Notes under the pieces: model-generated
What the model was told of the DNA's origin: nothing
Database searches by the model: none
What the model saw: the letters and a program-made list of their open reading frames with translations, nothing else
Made by a program: the position numbers and the translations under genes
Part shown: positions 21,151 to 33,549 of the stretch, in pieces
Position numbering within the stretch: position 1 is the stretch's first letter
Layout: every line of letters begins with the position of its first letter
Origin: Tamarix chinensis
Taxonomy: Eukaryota; Streptophyta; Magnoliopsida; Caryophyllales; Tamaricaceae
Length of the DNA: 64,000 nucleotides
Direction of reading: 5' to 3'
Assembly (NCBI GenBank): GCA_030549775.1
Contig: CM060171.1
Span: 5,975,265-6,039,264 of the forward strand

Positions 21151-22864
21151 CTCAACAATCTTTCTCTTTAAATGGATAGTATCTTATTCGTGTCTTATTC
21201 GATAAGCATTTCACCCTTGACATGCATGTCTCCAACATTCTACCTCTATCCTCTCAAGGGGGCACGTCCCATATCTTGAGACTCCTGTGCCCCTTATCAC
21301 GCCTCACCATCTATTCCTCCTTACACATAATGAAAACCAACTCCTAAGGGTGTAGGTTAAGGCCCAACACCTCATGACATCAAACTCCACCTACTATCAC
21401 CCTCTAGGGTTTTCCCTTGAAAACCTTAATTGGACCTATGTGGCCCAACTTTCTCTCACTTACACTACCATTACTTCATTTATCGCCCCACACCTTATCT
21501 CATTTAGATCCAATCACAAATCATATCGCTTTACCCCTCGATTCCACATGTGACCGAAAAACCCTAGTTGGCCACTCCAACCCTAGTATCTTTCTTCTCT
21601 CACAAGCAACCTCTCTCTTTTTCAACCAAAATCTCTTCTCTCCCATGGAACCCATACTCATCTCTTATAAAATAAATTCCCACTCTTAACCCGTACTCCA
21701 CTCTCCCTTAATTGTTTTTACTTCCGCATTTTTTTTCTAGATTAGTGCTTCCTCTCAAAACCCTAATCGGATCCCTTATACACCCTTACACTAACCTACA
21801 TGCTATTTTTTGTCCCAAGTCTCCAATCACTCCATAGCTCTCCCCTTAGCTTATTTACACCCTAAAACAACTTTTCTCACGTAAAGATCATCCCCATGCA
21901 AGTTTTATCCACTCCATGCAACTCTCGAAGTTCCCATGCAAACCCTAGAATTCCCATGCATGGTTACCATCTCTTTTTCATTTTGGTTATCTCTTCCTCT
22001 TTATTTTCCTCTCATGGATCATGAGGTATTTTGGTCAACCTCATTTCCTCCTTATTAAACTCACTTCCCATTTTCTTTCTTTTTATCATTTCATTCCCAT
22101 ATCACATTATCAATCATCCTAGCATGCATGCCCTAGAGAGTCATATCATATCACATCATAATCACCATATATACGTATCATACTCATGCCATAAGGAAAC
22201 ACATAAACATACCTCAACTCCAAGCTGCAATACATATAAGACAAGTTAATGACAATCATAAGATACATGACATAGTATGATACATAACATCCAAGGCATA
22301 CAAGTCACACAATACACATGGGTCTTAGCTACATCCTTACCTAAAACGACATCGGGCTTGGAGCATGCTCCTACGCCTCCTTAAGATTTTGGCTTGATTC
22401 ACCTATAAGGGGAAAATACTATGGGTTAATCTCCCTCTTACCAAAGATTACCATTATTTCTACCCTAATCTTATCATATTCTACTTTTAAGGCTAATAAT
22501 GATAATAGTAATTTTATAATTAAAAGTAGGGTTATTATACTCAAAATAATTAATTGTGCCACTACTAACCAAATAAGTCTTAGTAGCCATCGTGGTTTAT
22601 GTTAAAGTATTCATAGTGGTATACATAGTGTTAAAGGTAATAGTTTTAATATTAATAATAATAATATTATTATTAGTTTTAGTGATAATGCTAATATAGA
22701 TCCAAATTCTAGTAATAATAATAATAATAATAGTATTATTAGTATTATAGAAGTAGTGACCATAATGATTCTTATATTAATAATGCTAGTAGTGATAATA
22801 GGTTAGTGAATATAAAGTATTGACAAAAGACCAGTTAACAATACTAATATTTATAGAAGTATTA

Positions 22865-23505
<641 letters not shown>

Positions 23506-25013
23506 ACTATTAATATTACTAAAAATTATTAACACTTATAGAAAAAGAGTTTAAGGGCTGGGGAAACTAGAATACCACCTAGGGTTGGTGGCGGAACCGG
23601 CAGTGGCGTGCGGCGGCGACGGCGGCGGCAGTGGAGGAGGAAGAGAGGTGGAGAGATGGGGGTATAGGCTAGAGAAGAGGGAATGAGAGGGTGTTTGAGG
23701 TGGTGGAAGGTGTCTCAAGTGGAGAGGGGTGGAATGGAGGTGATGGTGCAGCCAGAAGTGGCGGTGCACGGCGGCCGGTGTGGTGGCCAAAAGTGGTGGA
23801 AGGTGGAGAAGGGAGAAGGAGAGGGAGGTAGGGAAAGATGGAGGTATGGGGAGGTAGAGGAAGGTCCCCTAGTTTTTTTGGAGGGTGGAGGAGGCGTTGG
23901 TTGCAATGGAATCGGCGGCCGACGGCGGTGCGAGGGGCGGCGAGAGGTCCAAGTGGGCTAATCGGGATGGTGATTTTGCGTGGCCGGGGTGGCTCGTGCA
24001 GGGCAAGATAAGGGAGGAGGGTGACTTAGTTCTATAGAGGGTAGTGTAGGGAAGGTTTTGGTGGGTGGCGTCAGCGGCAGAGGTCATTGACAGTGGCGGA
24101 ATATGGAATTGTTTGGGCGGTGGTGCAAGATCAGAATTTCTAGGCTGCGAAAACAAAGACCCGATTATGGCTACCTATGGGGGTATTTATAGGATAAATT
24201 GGGAGGAAATTAAAAGGGGAAGGAGACAAGAGGGGTGCAGGTGACAGGCATGCTGGTCGGTGGTGGCAGTCGAGGCGGTGCTGCCATGGCAGGGCAGCAA
24301 GGTTGAGGGAAATGGGCAGGGTGCTCGGGAGAGAAGAAAAGGGTCTGTTGGGGTCAAATTAGTGAAAGAAACGATGGGAGAGGGAGGGGAGGATGAACGG
24401 ATGGTGCAGGTGGTTGTGGGTAGGTGTAGGGTTGTAGGGTTTGGGTGCAGGTCATGTGGGAAGAAGAAGAAAGGGAAAGGGCTCGACCGAGCGGTCCAGG
24501 GGAAGGAAAAGAAAAAGAAAAGGGGGGCAGCTGGGTGTTGTAGGATTTGGGCCGTGCGGAGGGGAAAGGGATGGGAAGGGAACTAGGCTGATGGGCTAGC
24601 CCATTTTGGGGAAGGAAGAAGAAAAGAAAAAAGGAGGAAGGGAAGGAAGAAAGAAAAAAAGAAAAGAAGGGAAAAGGAGAAAAAAGGAAAAAGGAAAAAG
24701 GAGAACAATAGGTTGGTTGGGATGGTTAGGGTATTTTGGTATCCTTGAATATTTAAAAATAATGATATTTAAAATAATAATAATAATTAAATTCCTTTTT
24801 AGCTTAATTTGGTTATTTTGGGCAAATTTTCTTAACTTCCATATTAATTAGTAAAATGTCCAAATTTTGCCTAAATAATTTATTTATTATTTTCTCCTTG
24901 TTTTACCTTAATTAATTCCTCCTTTATTTTAATAAAATAATTTATTTAATTAATTTTTCTAATAAATCCTTATTTAGCCATAATTTCTAAAATTAGGGTT
25001 TTAGGGTATTTCA

Positions 25014-26508
25014 TTACTACCCCTTTAAAGAAAGACTTCGTCCTCGAAGTCACTTGCGATTTCCTAGGGTTAAGGCCATAACATCCTAAGTGGTTATGGA
25101 CACGTTTATTATGAGTAACTATACAACTACCCCCTTAAAGAAGAGCTCACTAGGGTTGGTCGTACCTGAAGCGAAGAGTTCCAGATATGCTTTGCGCATG
25201 TCCCTTTCAGCTTCCCAGGTAGCTTCTTCAGCTCCATGCCGAATCCATAAGATCTTGACAAAGGGGAACTTAACTCGTGTGTGCCTTCCGCAGCTTGGTA
25301 TCAAGGATTCGCACAGGTCATTCTTCATACGTTAAGGAGTCGCCCAATTCTATCTTATCTAGGTGGATCAAATGGGATGTATCAGCAATGTACTTTCACA
25401 GCTGTGAAATATGGAATACATTGTGAACTCGAGCCAACTCCGGAGGAAGAGCTAATCGATAGGCAACCTCGCCTACAAGCTCCAAGATCTCAAAGGGACC
25501 AATATACCTTGGCCTCAGCTCCCGACACCAGCTCAATCTTAAAGTCAATTTCTTGTACTGGGGGCATACCCGTTATCTCCTCCAGAAATACATCCAGGAA
25601 CTCCTTGGCTACTTGGGATGCTTTCTAGGGCCGCTAAGTCCTTGTTCAGCTCTTGTACACTACACAAGTATAAGGGATACCCCTTCTAAACCAAGGAGTG
25701 CAGAGTCACTACCAATACCACCTTAGTAGCAGGCTTAAGCTGGGTTCTCCTATACGAAACCCTAGTTCCCTTTGGGCCTCGCAAGATCATGCGCTCTTGA
25801 GCACAGTCAATGACGGTCTTATATCTCCCCAGTATGTCCATCCCCAGAATCAAGTCGAAATCCTTCAAATCCATCCCGATCAGATCCTCTATGAGGTCTA
25901 CCCCGCCTATGACTAAAGTCACATCAGAAAATAACTGACTACACTCCACCTTTTCACCGGATGGAAGCATTATAGAAAGTTCTATTCTAGAAGTAGGGGA
26001 TAGTCCAGCCTTAGTAGTAAAAGTACATGAAATAAAGGACAAGGTAGCACCTGAATCAAATAAAACATGCGCCGATAGAGAACAGATGGTGAACATACCT
26101 ATGATGACGTCAATCTGGTGGTCAGCCTCTGCTTGGCTGATCACGTTTAGGCGCCCGTCTGATTGACCTGTCTTCTAGGGAAAAGTCCTGGGGTACCTGA
26201 GGCCTTCCCTTGGCCTCTCTAGCTGTGGCACTGGCTGGGGCGGGTGCTCATTGGTAGTGCTGTAGGGGTGCAGTCTGGAGGTACTACTGGTAAGCATGTT
26301 TTTGGGCACTAAGGCTCCCCCTGTGGTGCCTGTTGAGGCTGGTACTACTCGAATGCTTTGTGGCCCCGTTTGCTGTAGTTCAGGCATGTGATAAGCTTGC
26401 CTCCACAATCTCGGTCGGGGTGACTGTGGCTGCAACATCTGCATGAGAATCCTCCTAGAGGTCCCTAGCCCCTGCTATGGTCTCGCGACGGGGGTATCCT
26501 CGACCCAT
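25014..26508 (-). pseudogene. Deleted Ty3/gypsy gag-protease plus polyprotein tail
   Basis: Reading from 26508 downwards, a gag-like start (MGRGYPRRE) is followed by decayed gag sequence. A retropepsin domain (RVP_2 type) follows at 26144-25686, with FDSGATLSF holding the catalytic Asp (codon at about 26055-26057) and DLILGMDIL downstream. The frame then jumps to the polyprotein tail at about 25640-25030. There RYIGPFEILELVGEVAYRL, ARVHNVFHISQL and VKILWIRHGAEEATWE match the conserved region after integrase in plant gypsy elements. Reverse transcriptase, RNase H and the integrase core are absent, so the element is internally deleted. Several stops interrupt it. A polypurine tract at about 25014-25026 leads into the 3' LTR. 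Confidence 0.85.
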
Positions 26509-28339
26509 TTTGAAATGCCCCGAAAATTCTAATTTTAAGAATTATAATTAAATAAGGTTTTATTCAAAAATTAAATAAATAAATTATTTTTATTAAAATA
26601 AAATAAAATTAATTAGGGCAAATCAAGAAGAAATTTTTAAGTATTTTAATTAGGAGAAATTTGGGTATTTAAGCTAATTAAGGATTTTATTTTGAAAATT
26701 AATTAAATAAAATATTTTATTTAAAATAAGAAGGAGAAAGTAGGTCCAAATTAATAGGAATTTTATAAATAATTTAATTTGAGAAAATTGGAGTAATTTG
26801 CTCATTAAAATGGAATTTATGAAAAATCTTTCAAAAATCCTAATTTAGCCTAAAAAGGGATTTAAATATTATTTTATTTAAATATCCCAAATATCCTAAT
26901 TAATTTAATTAACCCAACCCTCATATTTTTATTTTCCCCTTTTTTGTCTTTCCTTTTCTTTCTTTCCTTTTTCCTTTCTTTTTCTCTCTTTTTCGTTATT
27001 TTCTTTTCTTTTCTTCCTCTCCTCCCCGACCTGGGCCAACCCGTAGCCCAGTCCTTCCCCCTCCTTCCTTTCCTTCGGTGCGGCCCAACCCACGTGGCCG
27101 TGTCTCCTTTCCTGCGGCCCAATTCTTCTTTTCCTTCCATTCTATTTCTTTTTTCGGCGGACTGGGCTTGTCCCGTGGCCCGAGATCCTTCTCTTTTCTT
27201 CTTTGGCTCAGCCCAACCCCGGACACTGCGTTTTGATCATTTTTTTAGCTGTTGCCGCCTGGCCGGTCTCCCTTCTTTTCTTTTCCTTCTTTTCTTCCCC
27301 GGACTACCGGTCCAGCCCCCACCTTTCTTCCTTCATTCTTCTTCCTCTTTTTCCCGACGTCGACCTGCACAGCTGCCCCAGCTCCCTAGTTTTTTTCCGC
27401 CGATCATACCGTTGACCGGTCGTTTTGCTTCTCCCTCTTCCCTGCTGACTCACTTGCCGTTTGACTAAACCAACCCTCCCTCTCTTCTCACGCAAAATTC
27501 TTTCTTCCCCAGCTAATCAGGCCCTGCCATGAGCTGACCTCCGCTGTCCTACCGTCGTCGGTCGGAGCTTACCCACCTACTTTTACCTATTCTCACGTAT
27601 CCCCTTTGACCTTATCCCCCTCCATAACTCTATAAATGCCCCCATGATCTACCCTGTATCAAGTTTTTGATCTCCAACCCAGAAAACCTCCCTTGTGCGC
27701 CGCCACTGGCCAACTCCGCCGCCCTCTCTGCCTACCAAACTAATCCTTGTACCACCCTCTAACTAACTGAACCACCTATATCCCTCAATTTTTCTTTCAT
27801 AAGCCACCCCGGTCGTGTAAATTCACCTCCTTAATCAACCCATTCTTCCACCTCCGCCGCCCTTCGCACTGCCCTTAGCCACCACTTCCGCCGCTACTGC
27901 TCCTCCTTTCACCTTCAAAACTGTACTGCAGACCCTCCTCTATCTCCCCTGCCTTTCTTTTCTCCTTCCTCCCTCTCCTCCTCCCTTTCTCTTCTTCTTC
28001 CCCATTCGGCCACCGCCGCCGCCGCCATGCGCCGTCGCCGTTCGCCATGCGCCGTCGCCGTTCGCCGCCACCTTTGGCTGTGCCACCACCCTCATTCTAT
28101 TCCTCTCCTTCTGGGCTACCATAATCACCCTTATTTCCATCCTCATTCTTCCTATTTTGTTCCCAACCTTCAACTTTTCTCCTTTTCTTCTCTTTTTTTT
28201 GGCCACCGCCACCACCGCTGTGCAGCACCGCCGATGCCTCCTGTCACCACCAGCCTAAGGTTGAACTCTAAACCCTCTCAACCCTTTTCCCTATTTAATT
28301 AAGCTTATTTTATTTTCTTTTAATTTTTAACCTATTATT

Positions 28340-29060
28340 CAAATATTATTATTATTATTATTATTATTATTATGTATTAATATTATTATTACTATTAGGT
28401 TCAATATTATTAGTATTATTATTTCTTATTAGGGCTGACCCTATTTGGCTGAATAGATTATTAGTATTAGTATTAATAATATTATTAGTACTATTATGAG
28501 TTTTATTTTATTTATTATTGTTATTATTATTATTATTATTATTATTTATATTTCAAAATTATTGTTAATATTTCATTATTATTATTACAACTATTTTACT
28601 ATTAGTGTTTCTATTATTATTATTATTATTATTATGTGATTATTATTATTATTATTATTATTGTTGTTGTTGTTGTTGTTGTTATTATTATTATTATTTT
28701 CAATGCTAGTATTATTATTCTATATAGGGATGAAATCCTATTGTGCCTATTTTAAATTGTAGTAGTAGTATTATAAATATCAAGTCTTATTATTATTAAT
28801 ATTATTAATATTTTTTTATCATTAACATTTATTATTATTATTCATGTTGTTGTTATTATTATTATTATTTACTAGTTTTATTATTATTCAATGTAGTGTA
28901 GAAACCCTACTTTATTTTATCTTCGATTATTATTATTACTATTATTACCATTATTAATTTTTTGCAATATTATTATGGTTTTTATCATTATTAGTATTAT
29001 TACTATTTCATTATTATTATTATTACTAAGTTTGTTATTTATTTTACTAATGTTATTATT
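28340..29060. repeat. ATT trinucleotide arrays
   Basis: Repeated tracts of ATT/TTA with minor GTT tracts (for example TTATTA near 28347-28373, 28615-28690 with a (TTG)n core, 28830-28870, 29015-29045). They occupy the position in this + oriented LTR that the AAT arrays occupy in the inverted copy. Confidence 0.9.
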
Positions 29061-29689
29061 AGTATTATTTTGATAAAGGGGTCGAAGTCCTTATTTCACT
29101 TTGTTTTTGAATAATGCCCTTTTTATTATTATTGTTACTATTTTAGAATAAGTTAGTAATTAATAGTATTTTTGGTAGGAGGGAATCTAATTTTAGTTTT
29201 TCCCTCATATAGGTGAGACTAGTCAAAACCCTAAGGAGGAATAAGAGCGTGCTCTAACACCGGTGTCATTTTAGGTAAGGGTGTTACTAAGGCCTTATGT
29301 GTGTTGATGTACATCATATGCTTTGTATGTTATTCATCCTATGTTTCTCACTATATTGATTCCATGTGTGGTATGGCGTGGAGTTGAACTGCGTTCATGT
29401 GTTGTTATGTGGCATGTGTATTATGTTATGTGATGAAATATTGTGGTATGTGATGATTGGTTTGTGACCCTTTAGACATGCATGTGAGGATGTATAAAAG
29501 TGGTATTGTGTGGGGAAAAAGTTGAAAATGGAAAATGAGAAATAAGTTGACCATGATGAGTAAGTTGATCAAAGGGGAATAAATTAACCAAGGAATGTAA
29601 GTTGACCTAAGTATTTTAATGATCCATAAGTGGAAGAATAAACTGGGGATTTTAAATAAAATAAAAGAGTGGGAGAATCTATGGTTGCG

Positions 29690-30010
29690 CATGGGAGAGT
29701 ATAATTTGTGGATTGTATGGGAGAATCTAATATATGATGTAACTTGGGAGAATCTAATCTATAGTTTTATATGGAAGAATCTAATATATGGATTTGCGTA
29801 GGAGAATCTAATATACGGTGTTATATGGGAGAATCGAATCTATGATTTCGTATGGGAGAATCTAAACTAAGGTTTTGTATGGATGAACTTAGGGTTTTGT
29901 ATGACAGATTTTATAGTGTTGCATGGGAGAATCTAATCTAGGGTTTTGTATGGACTGAATCTTGGGTTTTGGCATGGAGGAATCTAGAGTTTTACATGGA
30001 TGGATTTAAG
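29690..30010 (+). repeat. ~32-bp minisatellite 'gggagaatctaat'
   Basis: About nine units of the form 'tatgggagaatctaatctatggttttg' with a period of roughly 30-33 bp, decaying to the right. It lies inside the long LTR. Confidence 0.8.
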
Positions 30011-30849
30011 GTTGGCATGGGTGAATCTATGGTTTGCATGGAATTTTAGGGTTTTGTATGAGAAGGTTGCATGGGAAGGTTAGCGTATGTATAGGATTAA
30101 AATTTACGTATGAAAGTTGACGTGAGATGTAAGGAAGGTAATGGGAGAATTATTTGGGTGTTTGGAAGTTCTTGGTAAAAAATAGTACGTAGGACAGTAT
30201 AAGGGTACATATGAGGCTGAACTAGGGTTTTGGGAAAAAAACCCTGATTTGAGGAGGTGGTAAATAGGAGAAATAAATTATAGTAAGTAGAGTACGAGAG
30301 AATGATGAAAATGATCAAGTAATGATGATCATGATTGGTAGGGGAAAATAATAAGTGGAATGTGAGAAATGGAAGGGTGACATGTGGTTACAAGGAAGCT
30401 AGGGTTTGTTGTGGCCAGTTAGGGTTTGGTGTGGTTACCTAGGATTTTGTGACCGCACGTGTGCTTGAGGTGTAAGGCGTAATGATGAGAGTTGAATCTA
30501 AAGGTTATGTTGTGTTGAGTGTTAAAAATGATTTGGTTCATGTGAATTGGAGTGGGATGGATCATAAAGGTTAAAATTAGGGTTTCGGGATAAAACCCTA
30601 GAGTGAGATGTGGAGTGGACTTGGCAGTGTAAAGTAGTGGGCTTGACCCATATACTTAAGAGATGGACTTCGAATGTGAGATAGGATATGGAGGAGAGGA
30701 TGTTGGGACAAGTTAGGAGGTGTAGGGTTCTCATGATATGATACATGTCAGTTGGAGGATAAGTGTAAAGGGAGTGATTCATGCATGTCTAGGGTGAAAG
30801 CTTTTGAATAAGATACTTAAGACATTAATCATGTAAAGTGAAAGAGTAT

Positions 30850-31210
30850 TAAGCCGGACCCAGACCGATCCACCGACATAATAGTGGCTAGGTACTGCGG
30901 TATCCTAGAGATTGATCCACCGACGTATAATAATGGTAGGGTATGTTACCCTAAGTGACCGATCCACCGACTATAATAGTGGGGGATCCCAAGCTCAATA
31001 AACCAAACCCTATAGTTGTGCTAAATCGTAAAAGACACTAATACTTACAGTGGAACACTATGTGAGAAGGGGTTAGACCAATCCACCGACATAAAATAGT
31101 GGTAGGGTATATAACCCTAAGTGACCAATTCACCGGCTAAAATAGTGGCTAGGCGCCGGAGTGCCATGGAAACAGATCTACCAGCTAAAATAGTGGGGTT
31201 CCCGTACTCG
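30850..31210 (+). repeat. 60-bp-class minisatellite, first block
   Basis: Units of 'gaccgatccaccgactataatagtgg' alternating with 'taggtatgttaccctaag', the same unit class as 3415-3640. It ends in 'aaaatagtggggttcccg'. It is part of the duplicated half of this LTR. Confidence 0.75.
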
Positions 31211-31339
31211 TATGGACTTGATAAAGAGCATGGTGTGAAAGGATTTTCGATAAGAGATTAATTAAGTAATTAATCTGGTCCATAAATGGGCCTTTGTACT
31301 TTTACCTGGATGGTCATATGCATTTATGTTATTATGATA

Positions 31340-31890
31340 ATTTTATAAGTAAAAGGGTATTATGGTAATTTTGGAAGTTAAGGGTATTATGGTAATTTTA
31401 GAAGTAAAGGGCAAAATGGTAATTTTGTAAATAAAAGGATAAAGTGGTAATTATAATAATGGAAAAGGGTAATTTGGTAATTATAATAATGGAGAAGGGT
31501 AAAATGGTAATTATGATAATGGAGAAGGGTAAAATGATAATTTAATAAAAGAAAATGGTAAAAAGATAATTTAATAAAAGAGAAGGGTAAAATGGTAATT
31601 TGCTGTAAAGGAAGGTAAAATGATAATTTAATAAAAAAGAAGGGTAAAATGGTAATTTGGTGTGAAGGAAGGGTAAATTGGTAATTATACTAATGGAGAA
31701 GGGCAAATTGGTAATTATGATAACGAAGAAGGGAAATTTGATAATTTAACCAACTAAAGGGCAAATTGATAATTATGATAATGAAGAAGGGCAATTTGAT
31801 AATTTAACCAACAAAAGGGTAATTTGGTAATTATAACAAAGGAGAAGGGCAATTTGGTAATCTAACCAACCAAATGGGAAATATAATAAG
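31340..31890 (+). repeat. ~30-bp minisatellite 'gggtaatttggtaatt'
   Basis: Roughly fifteen to eighteen units built on 'aagggtaaaatggtaattataataatggag', period about 30 bp, with regular variants. Shorter 'gggtattatggtaatttt' units start the array. It separates the two duplicated halves of the LTR. Confidence 0.85.
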
Positions 31891-32784
31891 TGTAACAATT
31901 ATGAAGGGTGATTGGTGACCTAATAAGTGTGGGAGATAACTTGGTAACCCAAATCGAGTAAGGATGTGGCTAAGAACAACTATGTGTGTGTTATGTGCCT
32001 TGTGTGCCATGTGTTATGCCATGTTGTGTGCTTTATGCTTAATGGCAAATCATTTGTAGCGTAGCTTGGAGTGGAGGTATGCTTATATGAATTCCTTATG
32101 GCATGTGTACCATGATGATACGTGTTGTGCTTACGATGTTATATGATGTGACCTTCTAAGACATGCATGCTAGAATGTTTAATAATATGATATGGGGTGA
32201 AAGGATAAAAAGGAACAAATGGGAAGTAAGTTGACTAAGGGGACATAAGATTGACCTTATTATCTCATAATCCATAAGGGAAAAAATAAAAGGAGGTTAT
32301 GATCAAAATGAACAAGTGATGTGACTCTTGTATGAGAATTTTTTAGGGTTTGCATGGGATGATCCTTACGTAAGAAAGGTACTAGGGTTTCACGATTATA
32401 TGTATAATTGGTGAGTAGAGTGATAGGGTTTGGGTTGAATCTAAATGAGATGAGGTGTTGGATAATGAAAGAAAGGTTGGGCCACATAGGTCTAATTAGG
32501 GTTTCAAGAGAAAACCCTAGAGAGTGGTAGTGAGAGAATTTAAATGTCATAAGGTGATGGGCTTTAACCCACACCCTCAGGAGTTAGGTTTTTCGTTATG
32601 AGTAAATGTAAGGAGGAATGGATGTCAGGGTGTGATAAGAGGTGAAAAGGTCTCAAGATATGGGACAGGCCCTCTCGAGAGGATAGAAGTAGAGGTTGGT
32701 GACATACATGTCAAGGGTGAAATAATTTCGAATAAGATATGAATAAGACACTAATCATTTAAAGAGGAAGATCTTTGAGCCGGA

Positions 32785-33145
32785 GCCAGACATGTCCACC
32801 GGAGAATAATAGTGGCCAGGAGCCAAAGTGCCCTAGAGATCGGTCCACCGGCGAATAATAGTAGTTAGGAGCGTTCTACCCTTCATGATTTCCGATCCAT
32901 TGGTTATAATAGTGGGGTTTTCGTGCTCAACAAACCAAACGTAATAACGATAAGACATGGAAAAGATACAGAGTAATTGTAGTGAAACACCATGTGAGTC
33001 AGGACTAGACCAGTCCACCGGCTAATAATAGTGACCAAGAGCATTCTGTCTTGGAGATAGGTCCACCGGCAATAATAGTGGTCATGAGCGTTTTGCCCTG
33101 TATGTATTCTGGTCCATCGCTATAATAGTGGGGTTCCCGCACTCA
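32785..33145 (+). repeat. 60-bp-class minisatellite, second block
   Basis: Repeat of the 30850-31210 block: 'ggtccaccggcgaataatagtggccaggagc' units ending in 'tataatagtggggttcccgc'. It lies about 150 bp before the conserved LTR 3' end, as in the other copies. Confidence 0.75.
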
Positions 33146-33549
33146 AATGGATATAAAATCCGAGAGATGATTGAATAATTATGGACTAATGGATTGAGTT
33201 TACGCTACTCTAACTTAATTATGGTTTGAGTTTCTTGTAAGTTATATTTTTCTCTTTCAGCCTTAGCACTTGGTACTGGAACTGTAGGAGTGAATCGGTC
33301 CGGTACTAAGTGTGGCGGTAATATCCCCAAAATTTACGGTTTTGTTATTTTGCTCCCACTAATTCCTTTTTTAAAATAAAATTTTTTAGTAGTGAATTTT
33401 GGGGGTGTTACACTTTATTTATTGCATTTTGTGATTGGAACTAAAATGATACGTATTATATATTGGAGGTAGTATATATATGTAGAACCGAAAGACTTTA
33501 AACTTTTTTTTTCACAATTTCTTCATTTAAATTACATCCAATTATTAAA

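Larger units (their letters stand above)
26511..33412 (+). mobile_element. Very long LTR, + orientation, inverted partner
   Basis: It starts TGAAATGCCCC at 26511, two bases upstream of the opposed gag ATG, and ends GAATTTTGGGGGTGTTACA at 33412. It is homologous to the LTR at 20093-25013, but inverted. Order: AT-rich 5' end, C/T-rich block 26940-28290, ATT arrays 28340-29060, minisatellites, conserved 3' block at 33255-33325. At 6.9 kb it is enlarged by an internal duplication: 29290-31210 and 31970-33160 share the 'agacatgcatg' segment, 'gggttt...aaaaccctag' segments and the 60-bp minisatellite. No PBS follows 33412, and the flanking 5-mers (CATTT and CTTTA) do not match as a TSD. The C/T-rich frame 26944-27468 is rejected as a gene. 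Confidence 0.7.

Noticed and set aside
23683..24586. Gly/Arg/Val-rich open frames on both strands
   Set aside because: G-rich block within the long LTR; no motif, no conserved start, frames on opposite strands overlap.
26944..27468. 174-codon Ser/Phe/Pro-rich open frame
   Set aside because: C/T-rich part of the inverted LTR; translation is low complexity and the opposite strand is equally open.
27940..28302. Possible zinc or histidine-rich protein
   Set aside because: Short CCG/CAC repeats inside LTR sequence; both strands open, no homology recognised.
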